DNA from: Candidatus Gastranaerophilales bacterium
GTDB lineage: Bacteria; Cyanobacteriota; Vampirovibrionia; Gastranaerophilales; Gastranaerophilaceae
Assembly (NCBI GenBank): GCA_944326615.1
Contig: CALVEO010000022.1
Location: 1-32,236 of the forward strand
Length of the DNA stretch: 32,236 nucleotides
Direction of reading: 5' to 3'
A model generated the notes under the pieces. It saw only the letters and a program-made list of their open reading frames with translations, ran no database searches and was not told the DNA's origin. The translations under genes and the position numbers were made by a program. Shown here piece after piece: positions 24,828-32,236 of the stretch. The first letter of the stretch is position 1. Each line of letters begins with the position of its first letter.

Positions 24828-25895
24828 CTATTCAAAAATTTCATCAGGCTTTAACTCAAAGGCTTCAACCGTTGAATAATCAACAGGAAGTATAAAGATA
24901 ATTTTCTCAGATATTGCCTTTTTGTCAAGACGCATTAATTCAACCATTTTTTCAGGTTTAAATTTTAAAAGCGGGCTAAAATTGTATTTCTTTATTACAT
25001 CTTCTGCCAGAAATGCGTAATTTTTATCAATAAGATTTCTTTTGACTGCAAGATTGAATGCAAATTTTATACCTTCGACAACAGCCTCGCCATGAGTGTA
25101 TTTTTTATAATTTGTAATTTTTTCTACTGCATGGCCGTATGTATGCCCGAAATTCAAAATTCGCCGCAAACCGTTTTCTTTTTCATCTTTTTCAACAACA
25201 GAAATCTTTAACTTTACACAAATTTCTATTAATTTAGATAGAGTTTTTGTATCGCGGTTTAAAATTTGTTGATATTTTTCACTCAAAAAATTTGTAAGAT
25301 TTAAGTCTTCTTCACACTTACAGCTTTTTTCAATAAATGAATATTTAATAACTTCTCCCATGCCGGTTTTAAATTGTCTGTCATCAAGAGTTTTCAAAAA
25401 CACCGGATTTATAAGAACGATTTTTGGCTGATAAAAAGCACCTACAAGATTTTTTCCATAATCCGTATCAATTGCGGTTTTGCCGCCGACAGAGCTGTCA
25501 ACACAGGCAAGAAGCGTTGTAGGAATTTGGACTAAATCAATCCCTCTCATATATGTTGCAGCCGCAAATCCAGCCATATCACCAACAACCCCGCCGCCTA
25601 TTGCAAGCATCATATCAGCGCGGGTCAATTTCATCCTCTGGGCACAGTCTAAAATTTTTTTGTAATTTTTAAAATTTTTTTCTTTTTCTCCGTCTTTCAA
25701 GACAAATTTATTTTTCTGAGGAATTTTAAGTTGTTTTCCGTAAAGCTTTTCAATCTTTTCCGATACAACAGCAAGATAGTTTCTGCCTGATGTAATTTTA
25801 AAAATTTTTTCAGCAAAGTCAATTATTTCAGAATTTTCTATTACAACAGGATAACTTTTTTCTTCTTCTTTTATATTTACTGATAAGTCAACCAT
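24828..25895 (-). CDS. aroB: 3-dehydroquinate synthase
   Basis: AroB catalyses the second step of the shikimate pathway, closing DAHP into 3-dehydroquinate with NAD and zinc. The 355-aa protein shows the NAD-binding GGGVVGDMAGFAAATYMRG, the substrate loop IPTTLLACVDSSVGGKTAID, the zinc Glu in GEVIKY, and the zinc histidines in FGHTYGHAVE and THGEAVVEG. The start overlaps the end of aroK by 8 bases, which indicates translational coupling; GGAG lies within the aroK end. Both genes are read from the minus strand. Confidence 0.96.
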   Translation of the reverse strand: MVDLSVNIKEEEKSYPVVIENSEIIDFAEKIFKITSGRNYLAVVSEKIEKLYGKQLKIPQKNKFVLKDGEKEKNFKNYKKILDCAQRMKLTRADMMLAIGGGVVGDMAGFAAATYMRGIDLVQIPTTLLACVDSSVGGKTAIDTDYGKNLVGAFYQPKIVLINPVFLKTLDDRQFKTGMGEVIKYSFIEKSCKCEEDLNLTNFLSEKYQQILNRDTKTLSKLIEICVKLKISVVEKDEKENGLRRILNFGHTYGHAVEKITNYKKYTHGEAVVEGIKFAFNLAVKRNLIDKNYAFLAEDVIKKYNFSPLLKFKPEKMVELMRLDKKAISEKIIFILPVDYSTVEAFELKPDEIFE

Positions 25896-26436
25896 TTAGT
25901 TTCAAAACTCCAAGAATTTCCTGAGCGATATCATAAGGTTTTTTGCCTGCAGTGTCAATAATTATATCTGCCTTGCGGTAATTCTTTTCCCTGAGTTTCA
26001 TTATTGACGCTATTTTTTCAACAGAAAAGTTTTTCTTTAACAGCGGTCTTTTGCGGCCAGCAGAACCGTTTTTGTCTGTCATAAAAGTTTCATTTTTAAT
26101 ACGTTCATAAATCTCGTCAGGTGTAGCTTTAAGATAGATTACATGCGATGTTTCAAGCATTATTTTTCTGTTTTCTTCTTTTTCAAAAGCTCCGCCACCT
26201 GCAGAAATTATAAACTTTTGTTCTTTACAAAATTTTTTTATTTTTTCAGACTCAAGCATTCTAAAAAAAGCTTCACCATGCCTCAAAAAAATTTCAGAAA
26301 TTTTTTTTTGCGTGCTTTTTTCTATTTCTTCATCAATATCAGCATACTGAAAATCCGGCAAATACCGGCTTAATTCAGCACCAACCGTCGTTTTGCCGCT
26401 TCCCATCATCCCGATTAGTATGATATTGATTTTCAT
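25888..26436 (-). CDS. aroK: Shikimate kinase
   Basis: The enzyme phosphorylates shikimate at the 3-position with ATP. The 182-aa protein has the Walker A loop GMMGSGKTT, the substrate acid DIDEEIE, the SAGGGAF loop and the lid arginine in GRKRPLL. It lies upstream of aroB and overlaps it, so the two shikimate steps are co-expressed. The ATG has no SD. TAATAT (26448-26443 on the minus strand) ends seven bases before the A of the ATG, and TTTACA-17-TATTGT (26476-26448) is an alternative promoter; either would give little or no leader. Confidence 0.95.
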   Translation of the reverse strand: MKINIILIGMMGSGKTTVGAELSRYLPDFQYADIDEEIEKSTQKKISEIFLRHGEAFFRMLESEKIKKFCKEQKFIISAGGGAFEKEENRKIMLETSHVIYLKATPDEIYERIKNETFMTDKNGSAGRKRPLLKKNFSVEKIASIMKLREKNYRKADIIIDTAGKKPYDIAQEILGVLKLNG

Positions 26437-26520
26437 AACTCAATATTACAATAAACACATTATATTTTAATGTAAAAAAATATTACACATTAGCTTGTTT
26501 AAAATTAATAAATAAAAAGC

Positions 26521-26549
26521 TTGACAAATTATTATATTTATGTTATAAA
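26521..26549 (+). promoter_or_regulatory. Strong promoter with a 200-base leader
   Basis: A perfect TTGACA (26521-26526), a 17-bp spacer and TATAAA (26544-26549). Transcription should begin near 26556, leaving about 205 bases before the first solid start codon at 26761. Confidence 0.75.
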
Positions 26550-26574
26550 GAATGTGGGGTAAATGTATATTTAT

Positions 26575-26606
26575 AAGTCTTGTCAGATGACGAGACTTTC
26601 TTTTTC
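26575..26606 (+). terminator. Attenuator-like hairpin in the leader
   Basis: AAGTCTTGTC (26575-26584) pairs with GACGAGACTT (26589-26598) over 10 bp (one G-U) around AGAT, followed by TCTTTTTC. It has the form of an intrinsic terminator only about 20 bases after the predicted start of transcription. A second hairpin CAGTAT / ATACTG lies at 26651-26670. Confidence 0.5.
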
Positions 26607-26633
26607 GAAGTAGGAATAACAGGGAGAAAATTA

Positions 26634-26708
26634 GTGTATCAAAGGGATTTCAGTATTTGTAAACATACTGTAACATTGCATGCCTATTTATTAAAGTTTT
26701 TGGTATAA
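26634..26708 (+). CDS. Possible leader peptide (24 aa)
   Basis: A GTG start with AGGGAG seven bases upstream opens a 24-codon frame (MYQRDFSICKHTVTLHAYLL...) ending in TAA inside the leader. No run of one amino acid is seen as in classical attenuation peptides. It contains the second leader hairpin. It may be chance. Confidence 0.25.
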   Translation: MYQRDFSICKHTVTLHAYLLKFLV

Positions 26709-26760
26709 ATTTCCGAAAATTAATTTACGGACAAATAATTAATTGGAGGTAAATTTTTAC

Positions 26761-27120
26761 ATGAATTCAAAAATTGAAAATGTTATGGTCGCAGACTGTA
26801 ACACCGTCGCCAATGGCATTATGAAAGAAATTAATGACATTGACGCAATGGAGAGAATGCTTAGCAGTGAGTTAACATCTGAGGATTTGTTCAGAATTGA
26901 CTGCGCTATTTTATCCTCACTAAGAAACACTGCAGACTTTTCAAGAGAGTTATTAAACCAGCTTGAACAAGGCAAATTTGAAACAGTGGCAGTTAAACCG
27001 AAAAAATCTCTTGACAGTGAACTTACAAACATACAGCGTCAGACAATGGTTGATATAACTTTACCATTACAGAATATGTTTGATGAAATGATTAATTATG
27101 TAACAGAAGCAGTAGTTTAA
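26761..27120 (+). CDS. Helical protein of unknown function (119 aa)
   Basis: I do not recognise the family. The protein is mostly helix (NTVANGIMKEINDIDAMERML, RNTADFSRELLNQLEQ, LPLQNMFDEMINYVTEAV), with a short Lys/Pro-rich linker at about 80-85. It has no signal peptide, membrane segment or catalytic motif. GGAGGT lies ten bases before the ATG at 26761; the upstream TTG at 26743 is part of that ribosome site, so the longer frame is rejected. It is expressed from the strong promoter at 26521 through a structured leader and is followed after 19 bases by the 49-aa gene. The pair might form a small complex (inference). Confidence 0.75.
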   Translation: MNSKIENVMVADCNTVANGIMKEINDIDAMERMLSSELTSEDLFRIDCAILSSLRNTADFSRELLNQLEQGKFETVAVKPKKSLDSELTNIQRQTMVDITLPLQNMFDEMINYVTEAVV

Positions 27121-27139
27121 AAAATCAAGGAGCAAAAAA

Positions 27140-27289
27140 ATGAAACAAGAGCCCCGAATTGAACCAGTTTTAGAAGCAGAAACATTTGTTATCAATGATG
27201 AAATTTTGAAAAGATACGAACTTTTTATTGATGAAAGTAAGATAGAAAATTTTAATGACATTAACTTTATAAGTTTATTAGACGAATAA
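27140..27289 (+). CDS. Small acidic protein (49 aa), second gene of operon
   Basis: The frame reads MKQEPRIEPVLEAETFVIND ... FNDINFISLLDE. AAGGAG lies eight bases before the ATG, and the stop codon is inside the 5' arm of a terminator. It is strongly acidic and may fold with the 119-aa product encoded 19 bases upstream. No known family was recognised. Confidence 0.65.
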   Translation: MKQEPRIEPVLEAETFVINDEILKRYELFIDESKIENFNDINFISLLDE

Positions 27290-27318
27290 AAGAGGTTTTT
27301 ATACCTCTTTTATTTTTT
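27285..27318. terminator. Terminator shared by the two-gene operon and der
   Basis: A 12-bp stem AATAAAAGAGGT / ACCTCTTTTATT (27285-27296 / 27303-27314) has T-rich flanks on both sides. The last codons of der lie inside it. Confidence 0.85.
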
Positions 27319-28641
27319 ATCTTTATCTGAGCGTTCTCTGACAGAAAGTCTTATTGTTGTTCCAAAAAATCCGAACGCTTCTCTGAGTTTGTTTTCAATA
27401 TAACGTTTGTAATGATCTTTCATCAAGTCAGCATTGTTTGCAAAAATTACAATATGCGGAGGCTGAATACCTGTTTGTGTTACATACATAATTTTCAACC
27501 GCTTGCCTTTTGATGAGGCGGGAGGATTTAGCATATAGGCTTCTTTTATAACTTTATTCAGCAAGCCTGTTGAAATACGTTTTATACACTGGGCGTAAAC
27601 TTTTTCAGCTTCGATGTAAATCTGGTGGAGTCTCTGTTTTGTAACCGCAGAAATATAAATCTTCGGCGCAAACTCCAAAAACGGAATATCATTTGACAAT
27701 TTTTTATTATATTCATTAATCGTGTTTGATTTTTTATCCTCTATCAAATCCCACTTATTAATTGCAATAATCAAACCTTTTCCGGCTTCTGTAATTACTG
27801 ATGCAATTTTCTTATCCTGATCGGAAATCCCCTGAACTGCATCAATAACCAGAAGAGCAACATCACAATCTCTTATTGAGCGGATTGCTCTGTCTACGGC
27901 AAATTTTTCCACACCCCAGTCGACTTTTGATTTTTTTCTAATACCTGCAGTGTCTACAATAACAAATTCTCTGTCATTATAAGTTATTCTGCTGTCAATA
28001 CTGTCGCGTGTGGTGCCTGAAACATCCGAAACTATAACTCTGTTTTCGTTTAATAAAGCATTAACAATAGACGATTTTCCGGCATTAGGCCTGCCGACAA
28101 TTGCAATTCTTATTGTTTCATCTTCCTTTTCTTCAATATCACGCGAAAAATCTTCTGTTACCATATCAAGCAAATCGCCGACACCGCCTGAACCATGAAG
28201 TGCAGAAATTCCTATGGGCTCTCCGATTGCAAGCGAATAAAAATCATTAACCATCATCAAAGATTCAGGGTTATCGGATTTATTAACCGCAAGAAAAACA
28301 GGTTTGCCGGATTGGCGCAAAATATTTGCAATATCGTAATCTACCGGATTAACACCCTGTTTGCCGTCAACAATAAAGATAATTTTATCAGCTTCTTCAC
28401 AGGCAATCTTTGCCTGATCAAAAATCGAAAGCATAATTTCATCTTCATCGCCCGGAACAATTCCGCCTGTGTCGATAACAGTAAAAAGCTTATTCTGCCA
28501 TTCAACATCAAAGTATATTCTGTCACGCGTAACACCAGGCAAATCATCAACGATAGAGTTTCTGGAACCTATCAAACGGTTTACAAAAGTTGATTTGCCG
28601 ACATTCGGACGACCTACTATTGCTACAACGGGTTTTCTCAT
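27310..28641 (-). CDS. der: Ribosome-assembly GTPase Der (EngA)
   Basis: Der is an essential GTPase needed to mature the 50S subunit. The 443-aa protein has the family's unique double G domain: G1 GRPNVGKST with DTGG and NKSD in the first, GRPNAGKSS with DTAGI and NKWD in the second. A C-terminal KH-like domain follows (PPHIVIFANNADLM...YIENKLREAFGFFGTTIRLSVRER). The ATG has no SD; an extended -10 (TGTTATAAT) ends seven bases before it. The upstream gene on the same strand ends 22 bases earlier, so it may also be read from that transcript. Confidence 0.97.
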   Translation of the reverse strand: MRKPVVAIVGRPNVGKSTFVNRLIGSRNSIVDDLPGVTRDRIYFDVEWQNKLFTVIDTGGIVPGDEDEIMLSIFDQAKIACEEADKIIFIVDGKQGVNPVDYDIANILRQSGKPVFLAVNKSDNPESLMMVNDFYSLAIGEPIGISALHGSGGVGDLLDMVTEDFSRDIEEKEDETIRIAIVGRPNAGKSSIVNALLNENRVIVSDVSGTTRDSIDSRITYNDREFVIVDTAGIRKKSKVDWGVEKFAVDRAIRSIRDCDVALLVIDAVQGISDQDKKIASVITEAGKGLIIAINKWDLIEDKKSNTINEYNKKLSNDIPFLEFAPKIYISAVTKQRLHQIYIEAEKVYAQCIKRISTGLLNKVIKEAYMLNPPASSKGKRLKIMYVTQTGIQPPHIVIFANNADLMKDHYKRYIENKLREAFGFFGTTIRLSVRERSDKDKK

Positions 28642-28647
28642 AGGTGT

Positions 28648-28656
28648 ATTATAACA
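28648..28656 (-). promoter_or_regulatory. Extended -10 promoter of der, leaderless geometry
   Basis: On the minus strand TG-T-TATAAT (28656-28648) is followed by ACACCT and then the der ATG, so the +7 position is the A of the start codon. No clear -35 is present, as is common with extended -10 promoters. Confidence 0.5.
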
Positions 28657-28663
28657 TGAAAAA

Positions 28664-29497
28664 TTATATAGAGTTATAATAATCCTTCAACAGCTTGCAA
28701 TCATCTTCAATATTAGGGCTTTCGCACACCAGTGCACCTTTTACATTGAATTCTTTCAAAACTTTTATCAAATCTTTATAATTCATGTCAGATTCTTCAA
28801 GGTTAAGATGCTGCTTTTCACCCTTTGATGTATATTCAATTCCGGCAAGATGTCCATGAAAATTATCAAGAGCATATTGACCGATTTGATTTCCTATTTT
28901 TTCCAGAACTTTTGAAAACTCATCATAAGTATTATATTCCCCTGCTGTTCTTGCATGAAGATGTGAAAAATCAACACAAGGCAGAACCTGTTCAAATTCT
29001 TTTGAAAGATTTATAATTTCATCTAAATCACCCCACTGTGTAGCTTTTCCGGTTGTTTCGGGGCGAACCCAGACATTTATTTTTTCACGCTCGAGAACAT
29101 CAATAATCCTTTGAGTCTGTTTTTTAACCTGATTATATACAGTTTCTTTATCACCGCCCATATAGAATGCAGCATGGTATGTTATACTGAAAGCACCTGC
29201 CTGTGAGGCAACCGATGCTGTATCTATAATTCTTTGCACACTTGCATCAATTTTTTCTTCCTCTTTGGAATTAAGATTAATATAAAAAGGGCCATGGGCT
29301 GTAATTACAAAATCTTTTGATTTTTCTTTTACAAATTTTCTGTGGTTGTCATTCATTCTGACACCATGGACAAATTCAAGCTCCATACCGTCTAAATTCA
29401 TCTCATCAAGAATATCAAAAGCCTGCGGATAACTGGCTTTACCCGTTCTAAGCGGCATGCCGGCTGTTATAAAATTCAGTTTGTCAAAATTATTCAT
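28664..29497 (-). CDS. Endonuclease IV-like TIM-barrel protein
   Basis: The 277-aa protein lines up with Nfo/xylose isomerase-like barrels. Probable metal ligands H68 (TAHGP), H108 (TYHAAF), E147 (PETTG), D176 and H179 (VDFSHLHAR), H214 (FHGHL), H230 and E259 (CESP) fall at nearly the same numbers as in E. coli Nfo. The Asp of Nfo's D-x-H pair is replaced (K228-Q-H230), so one zinc site may be altered. It could be an abasic-site endonuclease of the short archaeal type or a sugar-phosphate isomerase. It overlaps the preceding gene by 4 bases (ATGA), with AAGGT before the ATG. Confidence 0.8.
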   Translation of the reverse strand: MNNFDKLNFITAGMPLRTGKASYPQAFDILDEMNLDGMELEFVHGVRMNDNHRKFVKEKSKDFVITAHGPFYINLNSKEEEKIDASVQRIIDTASVASQAGAFSITYHAAFYMGGDKETVYNQVKKQTQRIIDVLEREKINVWVRPETTGKATQWGDLDEIINLSKEFEQVLPCVDFSHLHARTAGEYNTYDEFSKVLEKIGNQIGQYALDNFHGHLAGIEYTSKGEKQHLNLEESDMNYKDLIKVLKEFNVKGALVCESPNIEDDCKLLKDYYNSI

Positions 29498-29895
29498 ACT
29501 CTTACCTTCAAAAGTTCTTCAAGAATTTCACATGCATCAGAGACAAATTTTGAGCAATGCGCTTTTCTTTCTGCCCCTTCAAAACCTTTTGATAATACTC
29601 TGCAGCAGGTAACCTTGTTGCGTTTTTTAAATTCTTCAACAATCTTTGCTGCGTTTTCTCTGGCGAGAATTTCGTTGCCTTTAGAATTTTCACGCCCGAA
29701 ATTATAGCCGTTTACAATTTGTGAAGCAGCTACAGCCCCGCATACACAACCCGAAGCCATTCCACCTGAAAATGCAGTCGCACAGGATAACAGTTCTTTG
29801 GGACACAAACCTTCTTCTGATGCGGCTTTTATAACACTTTCAGCACAGCTATAACCTTTATTTACATAATAATCAACAGCTTTTTCTTTCATCAT
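29494..29895 (-). CDS. C_GCAxxG_C_C family redox protein
   Basis: The 133-aa protein fits a family of small cysteine proteins common in anaerobes: GYSCAES (C17), SGGMASGCVCGAVAAS (C50, C52), CCRVL (C97, C98) and RKAHCSKFV (C114). The glycine-rich centre and the spaced cysteines define the family. A redox role is assumed, sometimes with selenocysteine or a metal, but no reaction is established. AAGGAG precedes the ATG-ATG start. It is the first gene of a minus-strand operon with the endonuclease IV-like barrel and perhaps der. Confidence 0.85.
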   Translation of the reverse strand: MMKEKAVDYYVNKGYSCAESVIKAASEEGLCPKELLSCATAFSGGMASGCVCGAVAASQIVNGYNFGRENSKGNEILARENAAKIVEEFKKRNKVTCCRVLSKGFEGAERKAHCSKFVSDACEILEELLKVRV

Positions 29896-29917
29896 AATAA
29901 TTTCTCCTTATAAAATA

Positions 29918-29926
29918 ATTATAGCA
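29918..29926 (-). promoter_or_regulatory. Extended -10 promoter of the redox-protein operon
   Basis: TG-C-TATAAT on the minus strand (29926-29918), with no good -35, lies upstream of an AAGGAG and the ATG at 29895. Confidence 0.5.
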
Positions 29927-29945
29927 TGATGAAAATTAATCAAAA

Positions 29946-29982
29946 ATAAAAACTTGTCTTTGAAAATTTATCAAAAGACAAG
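29946..29982 (-). terminator. Terminator of the 137-aa gene
   Basis: The stem CTTGTCTTT / AAAGACAAG (29953-29961 / 29974-29982) is followed on the minus strand by TTTTTATTTTT. Confidence 0.85.
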
Positions 29983-30014
29983 CTTATCAAGAAAAAAAGG
30001 ACTAAGGGGGAAAC

Positions 30015-30428
30015 TTATTTTTTCTTATGAAACAATTTATTCCATCCGTTTTTGAAAAAATCACCGATTTTGTCTAATTTCAATTTTTCCGGTAGTTTTT
30101 TTATATGCGAAAACCACTTTGATTTAAATTTCCAGCCGCCGAAAATCAATAAACCGCCTGCAATAGCCCCGAAAAGCCATTTTTTCCATGCAGGTATAGA
30201 GGGAGAAGCTTTTTTATTTTCTTTACTGTCTTTATTATATTTGAATTCATCTATTTCAGGCTGCTGAAGATTTTTTGTTTGAGGTTTAGGCCCTCCAAAT
30301 GGAGAAGGAGTATATCCGATACTTCCGACATATCTGGGATTTTGTCCGGTTACATACGATGGTGCATCGAAATCAAGAACACCGTTTAATGCCAGCATAT
30401 CCAAATTATCAGCCCAAGCAGGCGACAT
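30015..30428 (-). CDS. Single-pass membrane protein of unknown function (137 aa)
   Basis: I do not recognise the family. Residues 1-60 are Pro/Gly/Asn/Tyr-rich and probably disordered. After a charged stretch (61-74) comes one membrane segment (about 84-98, LFGAIAGGLLIFGGW), then a strongly basic, helical C-terminus (KFKSKWFSHIKKLPEKLKLDKIG...HKKK). By the positive-inside rule the C-terminus is cytoplasmic. AGGAAGG precedes the ATG, and a perfect palindrome lies just upstream of it. A terminator follows. The gene stands alone between the redox operon and the divergent GT-C gene. Confidence 0.75.
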   Translation of the reverse strand: MSPAWADNLDMLALNGVLDFDAPSYVTGQNPRYVGSIGYTPSPFGGPKPQTKNLQQPEIDEFKYNKDSKENKKASPSIPAWKKWLFGAIAGGLLIFGGWKFKSKWFSHIKKLPEKLKLDKIGDFFKNGWNKLFHKKK

Positions 30429-30440
30429 AATAACCTTCCT

Positions 30441-30454
30441 GACTGTAAACAGTC
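30441..30454. promoter_or_regulatory. 14-base palindrome upstream of the 137-aa gene
   Basis: GACTGTAAACAGTC is a perfect inverted repeat next to the ribosome binding site of the minus-strand gene. It could be an operator or a small hairpin in the leader. Confidence 0.45.
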
Positions 30455-30499
30455 AATTTTCTACCTTACATTTATATAAAGTTTTTTTGTTTGTAAAAA

Positions 30500-30528
30500 T
30501 TGCTTTTTTAAATATTATTTGTTAAATT
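30500..30528 (+). promoter_or_regulatory. Possible leaderless promoter of the GT-C gene
   Basis: TTGCTT (30500-30505), a 17-bp spacer and TAAATT (30523-30528). The ATG follows seven bases later without an SD. Confidence 0.35.
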
Positions 30529-30535
30529 TTGTAAT

Positions 30536-32155
30536 ATGAAGGAGATTTTAAAAGAAAATAAATACCTTATTTTATTGTGGATATTTTGTATTGCGGGATT
30601 AATAATTTTTTGCGGGCACTATTCAAATATTTTGATTGACTTCGGGCGCGAGGTTTATTACCCCGAACAAATTTTAAAGGGGAAGGTTTTATACAAAGAC
30701 TTGTTCAATATTTACGGGCCTCTGTCTTATCAGATTAATGCTGTTTTATATAAGATATTTAGTGCAAAACTTTCAACCCTTTACGGCGCGGGCTGGGTCT
30801 GCTCTATTCTGGCAGTTAGCGGAATTTACCTTATCGCACAAAAATTTTTGAGCAAATTCTTGAGTTTTTGTATCGGAATTTTTACAATATCTGTCTGCGT
30901 TATGACAACAAGCATATTTAATTTTCATTTTCCGTATTCCTGGGCCTTGCTATACGGCTTAATTGCATTTCTATTTTCTTTGTATTTTCTTCTTAAATTC
31001 AACGAAAACAAAAAATCATCAGATTTTTACATAAGTTCACTTCTGGCAGGAATTTGCATATCCTGCAAATATGATTTTTTACTTTATGTTTTAATAATTT
31101 TATTTTTCATAATCAAAGAAAAAAACTGGAAGGCTTTTCTATGTTTCCTGGCTTTTCCTTTTTTAAGTTTTGGAATTTTATTTATACAGGGGCTTTCAAT
31201 TAATGATTTGATAAATTCACTTTCTATAACCGGTGCTATGGCTAAAAGTAAGACTTTAAAGTATTTTTACCAGAACAGCGGAATTTATTTTCATCCAAAA
31301 GCACTGACAACTGATTTAATCCTGTTTTTGAAAGCTGCAATACCTTTCAGCGCAATACTTTTAGGAGCATATTTATTCAAAAAAAATAAATTAGCATCAA
31401 TAGCTTTATCAATTGTTGGATATGCAGGTTATTTATGGTTTTTCTCTGAAGATATAAAAACAGCTTTCGGATTTTTGCCGTTACTGCTGTTAATAAGCGC
31501 TCTGGCTGCTTTTCGCAAAATCAACTCAAACCTTGTAATACTTATACTTTCCGCACTTGCAGCAAGTGCTAAAGTTTTCTGGGTAATGCTTCTTTACAGC
31601 TATGGAAACTATTATGTATCAATAGTTTTAATTGCAATTCTGGCATTAATGTTCAAATTCGTTCCTGAAAGGCTTGAAAAAATTGCAGGAATTTATCTTC
31701 TTATATGTGCATTTCTATACATAAATGCAGGTTCGCACATGTTGATACACTCATCTGAAAAAATTCAAACACCAAAAGGACACATATATACTGCACCGGA
31801 TTTAGCTGAAAGTACAAATCAGCTTATTGGTTATTTAAAATCAGCAAAAGGCAATGCCTTAATATTTCCGGAAGGGATGACTATAAATTTTCTTACAGGA
31901 ATAAAATCCGATGATTTTTACAATTCACTTCTGCCTTTATATATCGAAACTTTTGGAGAAGACAAAATCATAGAACATTATAAGAACAAAATGCCGGAAT
32001 ATATTATTTTTAACAACTTAAATATGCAAGACTATTATTTTCAATATATATGTAACGATTACGCGCTTGATTTTTGCGGATTTGTTCAGCAGAATTATAC
32101 CCTTGAAAAAGTTATTGACAATGATTTCAGATATCTCGTATTTAAACGAAAATAG
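30536..32155 (+). CDS. GT-C-type multi-pass membrane protein (probable glycosyltransferase)
   Basis: The 539-aa protein has roughly ten to twelve membrane segments in its first 400 residues and a soluble C-terminal domain of about 140 aa. The first outside loop carries DFGREVYYPEQILKGKVLYKDLFNIYGPLSYQINAVLY, the pattern of ArnT/PMT-like GT-C enzymes (acidic residue after TM1, then G-x-x-L-Y-x-D ... Y-G-P). Such enzymes move sugars from polyprenyl-phosphate carriers to lipids or proteins outside the membrane; the acceptor here is unknown. The ATG has no SD. An AAGGAG just inside the frame has no usable start after it. The gene precedes metG by 46 bases. Confidence 0.8.
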   Translation: MKEILKENKYLILLWIFCIAGLIIFCGHYSNILIDFGREVYYPEQILKGKVLYKDLFNIYGPLSYQINAVLYKIFSAKLSTLYGAGWVCSILAVSGIYLIAQKFLSKFLSFCIGIFTISVCVMTTSIFNFHFPYSWALLYGLIAFLFSLYFLLKFNENKKSSDFYISSLLAGICISCKYDFLLYVLIILFFIIKEKNWKAFLCFLAFPFLSFGILFIQGLSINDLINSLSITGAMAKSKTLKYFYQNSGIYFHPKALTTDLILFLKAAIPFSAILLGAYLFKKNKLASIALSIVGYAGYLWFFSEDIKTAFGFLPLLLLISALAAFRKINSNLVILILSALAASAKVFWVMLLYSYGNYYVSIVLIAILALMFKFVPERLEKIAGIYLLICAFLYINAGSHMLIHSSEKIQTPKGHIYTAPDLAESTNQLIGYLKSAKGNALIFPEGMTINFLTGIKSDDFYNSLLPLYIETFGEDKIIEHYKNKMPEYIIFNNLNMQDYYFQYICNDYALDFCGFVQQNYTLEKVIDNDFRYLVFKRK

Positions 32156-32201
32156 TTTTTATGATAAAATTTACTTAAAAGTATAAACAAAGGAATAAGA
32201 A

Positions 32202-32236
32202 ATGGAAAAATATTATTTAACAACAGCAATAGATTA
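32202..32236 (+). CDS. metG: Start of methionine--tRNA ligase (cut by window end)
   Basis: Eleven codons are visible (MEKYYLTTAID), preceded by AAAGGAAT. The pattern (K-Y-Y-L-T-T-A-I-D) is the usual opening of MetRS, normally continuing into the HIGH motif. The fragment is short, so the call rests on the N-terminal pattern only. Confidence 0.6.
   Translation, partial: MEKYYLTTAID

Overview
The window is 32 kb of compact, AT-rich bacterial chromosome. It mixes core genes (alaS, speE, dnaG, rpoD, ctp, eno, aroB, aroK, der and the start of metG) with lineage-specific genes of unknown function. A reverse-type rubrerythrin points to an anaerobe. Vegetative promoters (TTGACA-like, 17-bp spacer, TATAAT-like) and Shine-Dalgarno (SD) sites are readable throughout. 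The low GC, the gene mix, the cyanobacterial-style carboxyl-terminal protease and the odd EF-hand/LysM protein make me think of a non-photosynthetic relative of cyanobacteria (Melainabacteria/Gastranaerophilales). That placement is inference and was not tested by phylogeny.

Layout. 1-572 is non-coding and holds a dispersed repeat (copy A) and a REP-like element. 573-4345 holds rubrerythrin, alaS and an acidic unknown protein. 4525-5941 holds speE, a frameshifted remnant of an XRE-type regulator, and a HIT hydrolase. Repeat copy B lies at about 6031-6200. Next come a membrane-anchored beta-lactamase-fold serine hydrolase, a Cys-rich small protein and a soluble receiver-histidine kinase, then the dnaG-rpoD operon (4-bp overlap). 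12489-15200 holds a metallophosphoesterase, an XRE regulator, a 52-aa protein and the secreted protease Ctp. 15261-20045 is the most unusual part: a minus-strand pair made of a 1174-aa EF-hand/LysM/glycine-rich/HPD-motif protein and a 412-aa FHA protein whose C-terminus looks like a divergent Fic/AvrB fold. The pair's predicted transcription start falls inside a (GATAG)6 tract. 20321-23155 holds a DUF47-Pit phosphate-transport pair, an HxlR regulator with a palindrome over its own promoter, and a beta-repeat protein. Repeat copy C follows, then eno, aroK-aroB, a long-leader operon of two small proteins, der, an endonuclease IV-like barrel with a C_GCAxxG_C_C protein, a single-TM protein, a GT-C-type membrane protein, and the first 11 codons of metG.

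Three structural themes stand out. First, one mosaic repeat occurs three times between genes, and a possible fragment of it lies inside alaS. Second, several genes without an SD have a -10-like hexamer exactly six bases (seven in one case) upstream of the ATG, the geometry of leaderless transcripts. Third, the FHA/EF-hand pair looks like an undescribed two-protein system.
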